Shown one piece after another: positions 6,702 to 16,020 of a stretch of 64,000 nt of DNA. This DNA comes from Paenibacillus tianmuensis. GTDB lineage: Bacteria > Bacillota > Bacilli > Paenibacillales > NBRC-103111. Under the pieces are notes generated by a model. That model saw nothing but the letters and a program-made list of their open reading frames with translations. It was not told the origin of the DNA and searched no databases. A program made the position numbers and the translations under genes. Positions within the stretch are counted from its first letter, which is position 1. Every line of letters starts with the position of its first letter. The DNA lies in assembly GCF_900100345.1 (NCBI RefSeq), contig NZ_FMTT01000014.1, positions 62,001 to 126,000 on the forward strand. The letters run 5' to 3'.

Positions 6702-8048
6702 ATGAGTGAAAACGAAACGACCAACGTGCAGGAAGCCGCAACCAAGCACGAACAAATCTTGAAATATATCGAGAGCTTGAACATCGGCAGCAAAATCTCC
6801 GTCCGCAAAATCGCCGAGATACTGGGGGTCAGCGAAGGGACGGCTTACCGCGCGATCAAGGAGGCGGATGCGATCGGACTGGTGGCGACGAAGGAGCGGG
6901 TAGGCACGGTCCGCGTCGAGAAAAAGCTGCGCGACCAGATGGATAAGCTGACGTTCGCGGAAGTCGTGAATATGGTCGACGGCGAAGTGCTCGGAGGCCT
7001 AGCGGGCCTGGACAAAACCTTGAACAAGTTCGTCATCGGCGCGATGGAGCAGGATGCGATGATGCGCTATATCGATCCGGGCAGCCTGCTGATCGTCGGA
7101 AACCGGAGCACGGCGCATCTGGGCGCGCTGGAGCAAGGGGCGGGCGTGCTGATTACAGGCGGCTTCGGGACGAGTGAGGAGGTCAAGGAGCTCGCCAACC
7201 GGCTGGAGCTTCCCATCATTTCCAGCAGCTACGATACGTTCACAGTCGCATCCTTGATCAACCGGGCGATTTACGACCGGCTGATCAAGAAGAAAATTTT
7301 GCTGATCGAGGACATCGTCCCCCAATCGATGCAGGTGTACGCGCTGAAGGCGCACCATACGCTGAAAGACTGGCAGCGGCTGCACGAGGAAACCGGGAAT
7401 AGCCGTTTTCCGGTAGTGGACGAGTGGAACCGCGTTATCGGCATGATTACGTCGAAGGATTTGATCGGCGCCGAGCCGGACCAGACGATCGACAAGCGGA
7501 TGACCCGGGGACCAGTGACGGCAAACACCAACACGTCGGTGGCGGCGGCGGCCCATCTGATGGTATGGGAGGGCATCGAGCTGCTGCCGATCATCGACAT
7601 GAGCCGCAAGCTGACCGGCGTTATCAGCCGCAAGGACGTGCTGAAGGCGATGCAGCATATTCAGCGCCAGCCGCAGCACGGGGAGACGTTCGAGGATTTA
7701 ATCTGGTCGGGCTTCTGCGAAGAGAAGGACCGGGACGGGCATCCCGTGTTCCGCGGGACGATTACCCCGCAAATGACGAACCGGCTCGGCACCGTCTCCG
7801 AAGGCGTGCTGACGGTGCTGATGACGCAGGCTGCTTATCACGCGGTGCAGGATGTCAAGAAGGGCGATCTTGTGCTGGACAACATGGCTTCGTATTTTAT
7901 CAAGCCGGTGCAGATCGACAGCGCGGTGGAAATTCGTCCCCGCATTATCGAGGTAAGCCGCAAATTCGGCAAAATCGATGTCGAGATGCATCTGGACGGC
8001 GCTTTGGTGGCTAAGGCGATGCTGACGGCGCAAGTATTCGAGCCTTAG
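6702..8048 (+). CDS. ytoI: YtoI-like protein: HTH, DRTGG, paired CBS and hotdog domains
   Basis: 448 aa; ATG 6702 is preceded by GGTGAG. Domains in order: winged-helix-like HTH (about 10-75, ISVRKIAEILGVSEGTAYRAI), DRTGG domain (about 85-190), two CBS motifs (about 195-315, including MITSKDLIG and VISRKDVLKAM), and a C-terminal hotdog/thioesterase-like domain (about 330-448). This combination is that of Bacillus YtoI. CBS and DRTGG domains often sense nucleotides, so it is probably a ligand-responsive regulator. The ligand and targets are unknown. It faces the ytpI/ytrI/ytrH run, whose members neighbour ytoI in Bacillus too. Confidence 0.85.
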   Translation: MSENETTNVQEAATKHEQILKYIESLNIGSKISVRKIAEILGVSEGTAYRAIKEADAIGLVATKERVGTVRVEKKLRDQMDKLTFAEVVNMVDGEVLGGLAGLDKTLNKFVIGAMEQDAMMRYIDPGSLLIVGNRSTAHLGALEQGAGVLITGGFGTSEEVKELANRLELPIISSSYDTFTVASLINRAIYDRLIKKKILLIEDIVPQSMQVYALKAHHTLKDWQRLHEETGNSRFPVVDEWNRVIGMITSKDLIGAEPDQTIDKRMTRGPVTANTNTSVAAAAHLMVWEGIELLPIIDMSRKLTGVISRKDVLKAMQHIQRQPQHGETFEDLIWSGFCEEKDRDGHPVFRGTITPQMTNRLGTVSEGVLTVLMTQAAYHAVQDVKKGDLVLDNMASYFIKPVQIDSAVEIRPRIIEVSRKFGKIDVEMHLDGALVAKAMLTAQVFEP

Positions 8049-8168
8049 AGGAGAGCGGAAAAAGGGGGCTGCGAAGCCGTTCAAGCCCGCAAATGGCTTC
8101 ACGGGCTTGGCGGGCGGCCGGAAGGACATCGTCCTCCGGTGCCGTCCCGAGATTTATGCGTTGGCGGT

Positions 8169-8456
8169 TTATTTCCGGCTGAACAGATTGTGATTGCGGA
8201 TGCCCGCAAACAGATTGAACAAGCCGAGCAGCAGGCAGACGGTTCCGAAGATGCGGCGGGTTGCGGAATCTTCGAAGAAGAACAGCTGGGATACGGCGAT
8301 CACGACAAGCATAAGCCCCATGAAGATGTTCATCCGGGCCGAATACAGGCCGCGCCGTTTCGGCTCCTGTTCCCGGCGGTAACGCACACTGAAATAGAGC
8401 GAAAATACGAGGAAGATGACGATCAGCACGCTGAGCGTCCATTGCATGGTTTGCAT
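8169..8456 (-). CDS. ytpI: YtpI family membrane protein
   Basis: 95 aa. Start at ATG 8456 with AAGGAT upstream; a second in-frame ATG (8447) is possible. There are three hydrophobic segments (about 6-23, 42-60, 68-86). The second and third are joined by FFFEDSATRRI, resembling Bacillus YtpI, a small membrane protein of unknown function coded beside ytoI. It is the last gene of the ytrH-ytrI-ytpI run, 80 bases after ytrI. In Bacillus, nrnA (ytqI) lies between ytrH and ytpI; it is absent here. Confidence 0.75.
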   Translation of the reverse strand: MQTMQWTLSVLIVIFLVFSLYFSVRYRREQEPKRRGLYSARMNIFMGLMLVVIAVSQLFFFEDSATRRIFGTVCLLLGLFNLFAGIRNHNLFSRK

Positions 8457-8536
8457 CTTGAGCGGCACATCCTTATGTACGGGTTCTGCTTCCACTTTAG
8501 CGATTTCCGCGCGGGAAATCAACCGGCTGTGGAAGA

Positions 8537-9046
8537 TTACGAGAGCGGGATTCGCTTCCACTCTTTGACCGTGACCCATACCTTAAGCTCTGTTTGGGTC
8601 AGCACGATCCATTTGACGGCCTGTACGACATAATCCTTATCCAGCACGCCGACGTAAGGCTTCTCCGTCAAAATTTGCTCGTAGACGTCAGGCATCGCGG
8701 CAAAATCGGATATTTTGCGGCCGACAACGATTTTTTTCAAGTCGCCGTGAATGCGGCGCTTCAGCTCGCTTTCCGTCACCTTGTCGAGCGTCGTGTGCTC
8801 TCCGGGCTCGATATAAATGTTCAGGAGATTGATCGTCGTCTGCTGATTTTTCGTTTTGGTCAAATCGGCGATCTTGGCTTCCAGATCCACCTTGGCGGAG
8901 AGCAGCTCCCGGTTCTGCTCGATCATCATATTCAAGCGTTGATTGTATGCGCTCAGAAACAGGGCGGCGCCGATGACCATCCCGGCGACAAGGAGGCCTG
9001 CTGCATGCAAAAAACCGCCGGACGAAGCGGAAGCGGGCGTCTTCAC
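8537..9046 (-). CDS. ytrI: Sporulation membrane protein YtrI
   Basis: 169 aa from GTG 9046, with AAGGAGG upstream; an earlier ATG (9073) would swallow this site. There is one membrane segment (about 16-36), then a coiled-coil-like helix (about 38-75) and an extracytoplasmic alpha/beta part. Bacillus YtrI is needed for efficient sporulation and is coded with YtrH. The start overlaps the stop of ytrH (GTGA), indicating translational coupling. The coiled coil is typical of the family. Confidence 0.85.
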   Translation of the reverse strand: MKTPASASSGGFLHAAGLLVAGMVIGAALFLSAYNQRLNMMIEQNRELLSAKVDLEAKIADLTKTKNQQTTINLLNIYIEPGEHTTLDKVTESELKRRIHGDLKKIVVGRKISDFAAMPDVYEQILTEKPYVGVLDKDYVVQAVKWIVLTQTELKVWVTVKEWKRIPLS

Positions 9047-9375
9047 CCCTCGCTCCCTCCTTTGCAGATCCACTGGATCAGGGTCGAGCCCATATGCGCG
9101 CCGACGAAGGCGCAGACGATGTACATGATTTGTTTGATCGCCGGGGAGATATGTCCTTCGATAAAATGCGTCTCAATCGCGCGGATCGGATCGATCGTTC
9201 CGCCGATGGCGGCGACGATCGCCCAAATTTTGATTTGCTCCGCGACGCTCGTCATCCGGTACACCGGAGGTTCGAGCGTCAATACGGCGCTAATGCCGGC
9301 CAGCATCGTCCCCCCGAGCACGACTCCGAACGCCACGAAAAAATCAAGAAAGCATCTGGATACAAATGGAGACAT
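9043..9375 (-). CDS. ytrH: Sporulation membrane protein YtrH
   Basis: 110 aa; ATG 9375 with AAAGGATGAGG upstream. Three hydrophobic segments (about 8-30, 48-62, 78-100). This is the size and partner of Bacillus YtrH, a sigma-E-controlled protein needed for full spore formation. It is first in the minus-strand run and divergent from dnaE. The 145-base gap to dnaE must hold both promoters; I could not assign a sigma-E promoter with confidence. Confidence 0.85.
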   Translation of the reverse strand: MSPFVSRCFLDFFVAFGVVLGGTMLAGISAVLTLEPPVYRMTSVAEQIKIWAIVAAIGGTIDPIRAIETHFIEGHISPAIKQIMYIVCAFVGAHMGSTLIQWICKGGSEG

Positions 9376-9520
9376 CGTTCCTCATCCTTTCCGGACTGTT
9401 GAGCAGCCGTTCCCAGCCGTTCGGGGCTTGGCCGACTTCGCCTTACTAATATATATGGCACACTTGTTCGCATTATGCTAAACTATGGATAAATATTTCA
9501 AACGCGGGGAGGCGGCCCGG

Positions 9521-12500
9521 ATGGGCGATTTCGTACATTTGCATGTGCACAGCGAATACAGTCTGCTCGACGGCGCCGCGCGCATCGACGATTTGGTCGG
9601 CCGTGCGGCCGAGCTCGGCATGAAGGCGCTGGCGCTGACGGATCACGGTGTGATGTACGGCGCCATTCCTTTTTATAAAGCGTGCAAGCAGCGGGGGATC
9701 AAGCCGATTATCGGGTGCGAGGTTTATTTCACCTCGGGCTCCATCCGGCAAAAAGGCAGCCGTCAAGAGCAGCCGATCTATCACCTGATTCTGCTCGCCA
9801 AAAATAAAACCGGATATCAAAATCTGATGAAGCTGTGCTCCATTGGACATTTGGAAGGCTATCACTATAAGCCGCGGATCGATCTGGAGCATCTGGAGCG
9901 CTATGCGGAAGGGCTGATCTGCACCAGCTCGTGCCTTGGCAGCGAGGTGTCGCAGCATCTGCTGCACGGACGCTACGACGAGGCGAAGGCGGCGGCGCTG
10001 CGTTACCGTGCGATCTTCGGAGACGATTTCTTTCTGGAGCTGCAGGACCACGGCTTGACGGAACAAAAGAAAGTGATGCAGGACATGCTCCGGCTTGCCC
10101 GCGACACCGGCATTCCGCTGGTCGCGACCAACGACGCGCATTACGTTCGCGAGCCGGACCATGCGATGCAGGACATCCTCATTTGCATAGGTACGGGCAA
10201 AACGATCGACGACGAAGCGCGGCTTAAGTTTCATACATCGCAGCTTTATTTGAAAAGCCCGGACGAGATGGCAGAGCTGTTCGCCCATGCGCCGGAGGCG
10301 CTCGCCAATACGCTGGAGGTAGCCTGGCGATGCGACCTTGAGCTTGAGTTCGGGCAGTCGATTTTGCCGGAATTCGCTCCGATTCCGGACGGTATGACGG
10401 CCGGGGCGTATCTCGCCCAGCTTTGCCGGTATGGCCTTGAGCAGCGGTACGGCGCGGCCGAGGAATGGAACGACGCGGAGTGGCGGAGCAAGGTGGAAGA
10501 ACGGCTGCATTACGAGCTGTCCGTCATCGAGCGGATGGGGTATTCGGATTATTTTCTGATCGTATGGGACTTCATCCGTTTCGCTCACGAGCAGGGGATC
10601 GCTACCGGACCCGGACGGGGGTCGTCGGCGGGGAGCCTCGTCGCCTATGTGCTGCGCATCACCGATGTGGACCCGATCCGCTACAGCCTGCTGTTCGAAC
10701 GGTTCCTGAACCCCGAGCGGGTGTCGATGCCCGATATCGATATCGACTTCAGCGACCTCCGGCGCGACGAGGTGATCGACTATGTCGTGCGCAAGTACGG
10801 CCGGGACCGGGTGGCACAGATTATCACCTTCGGAACGATGGCCGCCAAAGGGGCGGTGCGCGACGTCGGCCGGGTGCTGAACATGCCTTACGGTGAGGTG
10901 GACCGCGCGGCCAAGCTGATTCCGCATCAGCTCGGCATGACGCTGGAGGAGGCGCTGCGCACGAGCCCCGACCTGAAGGCGCTCGCCGCGAAGCAGCCGA
11001 AGACGGCGGAGCTGCTGGAGCTGGCGATGAAGGTGGAAGGGATGCCGCGCCACGCCTCCACCCACGCCGCCGGCGTCGTCATTTCGCGCGAGCCGCTGAC
11101 GCAGTACGTGCCGCTGCAGGAAGGAACCGAGCAGACGGCGCTGACGCAGTATACGATGGAGCATCTGGAAGCGATCGGCTTGTTGAAGATGGACTTTCTC
11201 GGACTGCGGACGCTGTCCATCATTGAGCGCACGCTGGAATGGATTTGCGAGCAGACGGGGACGCCCTTCGACTGGACGAAGGTACCGATCGACGATTCGG
11301 CGACTTATGCGCTGCTCAGCCGAGGCGATACGACGGGTGTTTTCCAGCTGGAGTCGGCCGGCATGCGCCGCGTGCTGAAAGAGCTGCGGCCGTCGAACTT
11401 CGAGGACATCATCTCGGTGCTCGCGCTCTACAGGCCGGGCCCGATGGAGTTTATCCCGAAGTATATCGCCTGCAAGCATGGACAGCAGCCGGTGGAATAC
11501 CCGCATGAAGCGCTGGAGCCCATCCTGCGGGATACGTACGGGATCATCGTTTATCAGGAGCAGATTATGCAGATCGCTTCGAAGATGGCCGGATTCAGCC
11601 TCGGCGAAGCGGATTTGCTGCGCCGGGCAGTGAGCAAAAAGAAGCGGGAAGTGCTGGACGAGGAGCGAGCCCACTTCGTGAAAGGGAGCCTCGGCCAAGG
11701 CTACAGCGAAGCCGAGGCAAACCGGGTGTACGACATGATCGTCCGCTTCGCCGACTACGGCTTTCCGCGGGCACATGCGACGGCTTACGGTGTGCTTGCG
11801 TTCCAGACGGCGTATCTGAAGGCGCATTACCCCGTACCGTTCATGGCGTCGATGCTGACTGCAGTGACGGGCAGCCATCATAAAATTGCGGAATATGCCG
11901 ACGAATGCCGCCGCATGGGCATCGCCGTGCTCCCGCCCGACGTGAACGAAAGCGGCTTTCTGTTTACGCCGGTTGCGGCTGAGAACGCCGGCGCGATTCG
12001 CTTCGGCCTCGCGGCGATCAAGAACGTCGGGACGCACGCGATCGAATCGATCATCGCAGAGCGACGTACGGGAGTCTATGCCAGCTTGATCGATTTCTGC
12101 AGGCGCGTCGACCTGCGCGTCTGCAACAAGCGCGTGATGGAGTCGCTGATTCAAGGCGGCGCGCTCGATTCGCTGCCGGGCCACCGGTCCCAGCAGCTCG
12201 CGATGCTGGAAGACGCTGTCGATGCGGCGGTCAAATGGCGCAAGGACCGCGAAGATTTGCAGCTTGTGCTCGACGGCTTCACGGAGGAGGTCAACTGGGA
12301 GGTGGAATACCCTCAGATTCCTCCGTTCACGCTGACGCAAAAGCTGGAGCTGGAGCGGGAACTGCTCGGCCTGTACATTTCCGGCAGCCCGCTCGACGAT
12401 TTCGATGCGGTGCTGCAGAAGCTGGAGACGGACCTGCTGTCCCGGCTTCAGGAGTACCCGGACGGCAGCGACGTCATGGTTGCCGGGCTGGTCATCTCGA

Positions 12501-13171
12501 ACAAGACGATCGTCACGAAAAAAGGCCAGCCGATGGCGTTTATGGAGCTGGAAGACCGTGTCGGCAAGGCGGAGGTCGTGCTGTTCCCGGAAACGTGGAA
12601 AAAGTACGCCCCGCTGGTGCAGAAGGGCAAGCCCGTGCTGGTCGTCGCCAAGCTTCAGCTCGGGGACGAAGACTACAAGCTGCTGGCCGATCAGCTTATT
12701 GCGCTGGCCGATCCGCATCTGGAGCAGAAGGCGGTTAAGCCGGCGCCGCTCCCAGCAGGCTCCTCGCGAAGCGGTCAGCGGCGCGCTTCCGGCTTCACGC
12801 CCCGCGGCACAGCTTCGGCGGCAGCTTCCCCGGCGGCGGCTCAAACATCCAGCCCCTCGCCGGGCGGGGCGGAGCGCAAGGCTGCGGACCGGCCCGTGCA
12901 GGCCGCTGAAACCGCCGTCCGCGGTTCCCGCGCCGCAACGACGGGTCAGCGCGTCTATATGCGCATTTCTCCGCAGCGCGAGCAGCCGGCGGTGCTTGAA
13001 TCGCTTAAGCGGCTGATCGCCGGGCACGGCGGTCCGCTGCCGGTCGTGCTGTACTACGAGCGGACCCAAAAAACGCTCGGCTTAAGCGACCAGTACAAGG
13101 TGAAGCCGTCCCCCGAGCTGTTCGCTCGTATTGAAGAGCTGCTTGGCAAAGACAGCGTGAAAGTGAAATAA
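9521..13171 (+). CDS. dnaE: DNA polymerase III alpha subunit (DnaE)
   Basis: 1216 aa. ATG 9521 is preferred because GGGGAGG precedes it; ATG 9485 has no site. The N-terminal PHP domain starts at once (HLHVHSEYSLLDG, ALTDHG). The polymerase core carries the catalytic acids in MPDIDIDFSD (D405, D407). Helix-hairpin-helix and OB-fold regions follow (about 840-1060). An Ala/Pro/Ser-rich linker (about 1075-1140) joins a C-terminal alpha/beta domain. This is DnaE rather than PolC, because no DnaQ-type exonuclease is embedded. In Gram-positive bacteria DnaE extends primers and hands over to PolC. Confidence 0.95.
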   Translation: MGDFVHLHVHSEYSLLDGAARIDDLVGRAAELGMKALALTDHGVMYGAIPFYKACKQRGIKPIIGCEVYFTSGSIRQKGSRQEQPIYHLILLAKNKTGYQNLMKLCSIGHLEGYHYKPRIDLEHLERYAEGLICTSSCLGSEVSQHLLHGRYDEAKAAALRYRAIFGDDFFLELQDHGLTEQKKVMQDMLRLARDTGIPLVATNDAHYVREPDHAMQDILICIGTGKTIDDEARLKFHTSQLYLKSPDEMAELFAHAPEALANTLEVAWRCDLELEFGQSILPEFAPIPDGMTAGAYLAQLCRYGLEQRYGAAEEWNDAEWRSKVEERLHYELSVIERMGYSDYFLIVWDFIRFAHEQGIATGPGRGSSAGSLVAYVLRITDVDPIRYSLLFERFLNPERVSMPDIDIDFSDLRRDEVIDYVVRKYGRDRVAQIITFGTMAAKGAVRDVGRVLNMPYGEVDRAAKLIPHQLGMTLEEALRTSPDLKALAAKQPKTAELLELAMKVEGMPRHASTHAAGVVISREPLTQYVPLQEGTEQTALTQYTMEHLEAIGLLKMDFLGLRTLSIIERTLEWICEQTGTPFDWTKVPIDDSATYALLSRGDTTGVFQLESAGMRRVLKELRPSNFEDIISVLALYRPGPMEFIPKYIACKHGQQPVEYPHEALEPILRDTYGIIVYQEQIMQIASKMAGFSLGEADLLRRAVSKKKREVLDEERAHFVKGSLGQGYSEAEANRVYDMIVRFADYGFPRAHATAYGVLAFQTAYLKAHYPVPFMASMLTAVTGSHHKIAEYADECRRMGIAVLPPDVNESGFLFTPVAAENAGAIRFGLAAIKNVGTHAIESIIAERRTGVYASLIDFCRRVDLRVCNKRVMESLIQGGALDSLPGHRSQQLAMLEDAVDAAVKWRKDREDLQLVLDGFTEEVNWEVEYPQIPPFTLTQKLELERELLGLYISGSPLDDFDAVLQKLETDLLSRLQEYPDGSDVMVAGLVISNKTIVTKKGQPMAFMELEDRVGKAEVVLFPETWKKYAPLVQKGKPVLVVAKLQLGDEDYKLLADQLIALADPHLEQKAVKPAPLPAGSSRSGQRRASGFTPRGTASAAASPAAAQTSSPSPGGAERKAADRPVQAAETAVRGSRAATTGQRVYMRISPQREQPAVLESLKRLIAGHGGPLPVVLYYERTQKTLGLSDQYKVKPSPELFARIEELLGKDSVKVK

Positions 13172-13281
13172 ATCGCGCCTCCCCCGCATACATTTAGTAA
13201 CCTGCACCCTTTCGGCGAGACGCGAGACTCGCCGGTTTGCACGCGTTACGAAATGGAACCGGAGGAGGCGTTATTTTTTCT

Positions 13282-13776
13282 ATGTCCTGCCAACATATTG
13301 TCGAATGTTTGGAGAAACGCGGCGTTACTGTCGAACGCATAGCGGACATTGTGCGCGAATTGCAGCTTCCCTACAATCCCGCGCTTTCCGCGGAGGCGTG
13401 CATCGAGAGCGTGATGACGGTTCTCCGAAAGCGTGAAGTCCAATACGTGCTTTATACCGGAATCGCGCTGGACGAGCTGGCCGAACGGAAGGAGCTGCCC
13501 GAGCCGCTGCAGGGACTGATGGAGACGGATGCGCCCTTGTACGGCGTGGACGAGACTTTGGCGCTCGGCATTGTTCACGTATACGGCATGGTCGGGCTGA
13601 CCAGCTTCGGCTATTTGGATAAGAGAAAGCCGGGCATCATTCGCGAGCTGAACGACCACCCGACACGCATTCACGTTTTTTTGGACGACCTGGTAGCGGG
13701 ACTGGCCGCCGCGGCTTCGGCCCGGATCGCGCACAAGCATCAGGATGAGGCGGATGGCCTTTCGACGCAAACTTGA
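13282..13776 (+). CDS. Phosphatidylglycerophosphatase A-related protein (YutG)
   Basis: 164 aa from ATG 13282, with GGAGGAGG about 14 bases upstream, a little far. The sequence closely follows Bacillus YutG: LQLPYNPALSAEACIESV, KREVQYVLYTGI, ETLALGIVHVYGMVGLTSFGY and an end with FLDDLVAGLAAAASARIAH. It is a mostly helical PgpA-like domain without obvious membrane spans. PgpA family enzymes dephosphorylate phosphatidylglycerophosphate, but the activity of the soluble YutG branch is not certain. Confidence 0.75.
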   Translation: MSCQHIVECLEKRGVTVERIADIVRELQLPYNPALSAEACIESVMTVLRKREVQYVLYTGIALDELAERKELPEPLQGLMETDAPLYGVDETLALGIVHVYGMVGLTSFGYLDKRKPGIIRELNDHPTRIHVFLDDLVAGLAAAASARIAHKHQDEADGLSTQT

Positions 13777-13906
13777 CTGTCGGGATTTGTCGAAACGGCG
13801 CACGTTTTATCGATAAAGACCTCCCCTCCGGCATACCGAACTTCGGTTGCGGGAAAAAGTGCACTTATGATATCATTATTGCATTATGTTCGGGAGGTCC
13901 TTTTCC

Positions 13907-14098
13907 ATGTGGACGGTTATCTATATCGCTCCGACCGCTAAAATCGCTGAAAGAATCAAGCAAAGACTTACGGAAGAAGGCTTCCTTGTTCAAGTCCGTG
14001 CTATCAACATGACCAAAAACCAATTTGAGATCGTCGTTCCCGAAGGCGAATTGGAAGAGGTTCAGGAAGTGCTGAATTCCATTTTGCATAGATCCTAA
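13907..14098 (+). CDS. Small conserved protein preceding accD, beta-alpha-beta fold likely
   Basis: 63 aa; ATG 13907 with GGGAGG 6-8 bases upstream. The sequence reads as beta (WTVIYIAP), helix (AKIAERIKQRLTEEG), beta-beta (FLVQVRAIN, FEIVVPE), helix (LEEVQEVLNSIL), like a small ferredoxin-like or DUF2007-type signalling fold. It lies 34 bases before accD on the same strand, so it is probably cotranscribed with the acetyl-CoA carboxylase genes. The function is unknown; a regulatory role for the carboxylase is only a guess from position. Confidence 0.75.
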   Translation: MWTVIYIAPTAKIAERIKQRLTEEGFLVQVRAINMTKNQFEIVVPEGELEEVQEVLNSILHRS

Positions 14099-14132
14099 AC
14101 AAGTCCCCAATACCGCAAGCGAGGTGAAAATT

Positions 14133-15053
14133 GTGCAATTTAAAGACTTGTTTCAGAAAAGAAAATATGCCACGGTTCCTTCCGTGGACAGGAGGGCTCC
14201 GAACCGGGTGATGGACGGAGCCATCGACGTTCCCGAAGAGCGTCCGAAACGCGAAATCCCGGAAGGCCTGATGAACAAGTGCCCCAAGTGCGGGACGATC
14301 CAGTATAACAAAGAGCTTGATAAAAACTTAAAAGTATGTACCGCTTGCGAGTACCATTACAAGCTGAATGCCGTAGAGCGGATCCAGATGACGATGGACG
14401 AAGGCCGTTTTGTGGAATTTGACAGTGAGATGGCATCCCAGGACCCGCTCGAATTCCCCGCTTACATAGCCAAGTACAACAAAGCGGTTGAGTCTACCGG
14501 CATGCAGGACGCCGTTATTACCGGCGAAGGAACGATCGGAGGGTATCCGGTTGTCGTAGCGGTGATGAGCTTCGACTTTATGGGCGGAACGCTCGGATCG
14601 GTTGTTGGCGAAAAGGTGACGAACGCGATCGAGCATGCGACCCGGACGAACCGACCGCTTATCATTTTCTCCACATCGGGCGGCGCGCGGATGCAGGAAA
14701 GCATTCTCAGCCTGATGCAGATGGCGAAAACGAGCGCGGCGCTCGCCAAGCTGAACGAGCAGGGCGGCCTGTACGTTTCCGTCATTACCGACCCGACCTT
14801 CGGCGGCGTCAGCGCGAGCTTCGCGATGCTCGGAGACTACATTATTGCCGAGCCAGGCGTGGCGTTCGGCTTTACCGGCGGACGCGTCATCGAACAGACG
14901 ATGAGAATCAAGCTGCCGCCAGGCTTCCAGACGGCGGAATTCAACCTGAAGCATGGACAAGTGGACCTGATCTCGCACCGCAAAGAAATGCGCAGTACGC
15001 TGACCCGTCTTCTTAGCATGCACGGGGTAAAGGAGGAAACCGTTAATGGCTAG
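14133..15053 (+). CDS. accD: Acetyl-CoA carboxylase carboxyltransferase subunit beta
   Basis: 306 aa from GTG 14133; GAGGTG lies 6 bases upstream and overlaps an earlier in-frame GTG. A C4 zinc ribbon is present (C50, C53, C69, C72: CPKCG and CTAC). A crotonase-like carboxyltransferase domain follows, with [10 protein letters not shown] and [11 protein letters not shown]. With AccA it transfers the carboxyl group from biotin carrier protein to acetyl-CoA, the first step of fatty acid synthesis. It overlaps accA by 8 bases. Confidence 0.95.
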   Translation: MQFKDLFQKRKYATVPSVDRRAPNRVMDGAIDVPEERPKREIPEGLMNKCPKCGTIQYNKELDKNLKVCTACEYHYKLNAVERIQMTMDEGRFVEFDSEMASQDPLEFPAYIAKYNKAVESTGMQDAVITGEGTIGGYPVVVAVMSFDFMGGTLGSVVGEKVTNAIEHATRTNRPLIIFSTSGGARMQESILSLMQMAKTSAALAKLNEQGGLYVSVITDPTFGGVSASFAMLGDYIIAEPGVAFGFTGGRVIEQTMRIKLPPGFQTAEFNLKHGQVDLISHRKEMRSTLTRLLSMHGVKEETVNG

Positions 15054-16020
15054 TGAAATGCCTTTCGAGCAGCCGCTAGTCGAGCTTCGCGCCAAAATCG
15101 ACGAGCTGCGCAAGTTCGGAGCGGACAAGCAGATCGATTTCTCCGAGGAGATCAAGCGCTTGGAGCAGCGGCTGGAGCAGCTCGAAACGGAATTGTACGC
15201 CGGCATGTCGACCCGGCAAAAAATGCAGGTCGCCCGTCATCCGCAGCGCCCGACGTCACTTGATTACATTCAGCATTTGTTCACCGATTTCATCGAGCTG
15301 CACGGGGACCGTTTATTTGGCGACGACCTGGCCATTGTGGGGGGCATCGCACGCTTTAACGGCATTCCAGTGACCGTGGTCGGCCATCAGAAAGGGAAAG
15401 ATACGAAGGACAACATTGCGCGTCACTTCGGCAGCCCGCATCCGGAAGGCTTCCGCAAAGCGCTGCGTTTTATGAAGCAGGCGGACAAGTTCAAGCGTCC
15501 GATCATTACGTTCATCGATACGAAAGGTGCTTACCCCGGCAATGCGGCGGAAGAGAGAGGGCAAGGGGAAGCGATCGCCCGGAATCTGATGGAGATGGCA
15601 TCCTTGCGAGTGCCTGTCTTGTGCGTCGTCATCGGCGAAGGCGGCAGCGGCGGCGCTTTGGCGCTTGGCGTAGGCAACCGCGTATTTATGCTTGAGAATG
15701 CGATTTATTCGGTTATCAGTCCAGAAGGCGCAGCCTCGATTTTATATAAAGACGCTTCAAAATCGATGGAAGCCGCCGAAGCGATGAAGATTACGGCGGA
15801 CGAAATTTTGAAGCTCGGCGTAATCGATGCGATCATTTCCGAACCGAAGGGCGGCGCCCATCGGGATGTTGCCGCGCAGGCGGAATCGATCAAGCAAATG
15901 TTGTGGACCCACTTGCAGGAATTGCTCAAGATGACAGAGAATGAATTAATAGAAGACCGTTATAATAAATTTAGACAAATCGGTCGGTTCACCAAGATCC
16001 AGGAGGGAAATCATGCGTAA
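15046..16020 (+). CDS. accA: Acetyl-CoA carboxylase carboxyltransferase subunit alpha
   Basis: 324 aa. ATG 15046 lies inside the end of accD, with AAAGGAGG upstream. A helical N-terminus (about 1-60) precedes the carboxyltransferase domain with [10 protein letters not shown] and [15 protein letters not shown], the family signatures. Forms the alpha2-beta2 carboxyltransferase with AccD. Its stop overlaps the pyk start (CATGCGTAA), so accD-accA-pyk is one tightly packed operon. Confidence 0.95.
   Translation: MASEMPFEQPLVELRAKIDELRKFGADKQIDFSEEIKRLEQRLEQLETELYAGMSTRQKMQVARHPQRPTSLDYIQHLFTDFIELHGDRLFGDDLAIVGGIARFNGIPVTVVGHQKGKDTKDNIARHFGSPHPEGFRKALRFMKQADKFKRPIITFIDTKGAYPGNAAEERGQGEAIARNLMEMASLRVPVLCVVIGEGGSGGALALGVGNRVFMLENAIYSVISPEGAASILYKDASKSMEAAEAMKITADEILKLGVIDAIISEPKGGAHRDVAAQAESIKQMLWTHLQELLKMTENELIEDRYNKFRQIGRFTKIQEGNHA

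Noticed and set aside
8049-8168. Terminator between ytoI and ytpI
   Set aside because: Several GC-rich stems (for example CCGGAAGGAC/GTCCTCCGG) but none with a T-run; left unassigned.
9473-13069. Very long minus-strand open frame opposite dnaE
   Set aside because: Arg/His/Leu-rich antisense shadow of dnaE without any start signal; dnaE itself has clear motifs.
13209-13231. Terminator after dnaE
   Set aside because: GGCGAG/CTCGCC can pair but no T-run follows; too weak to annotate.
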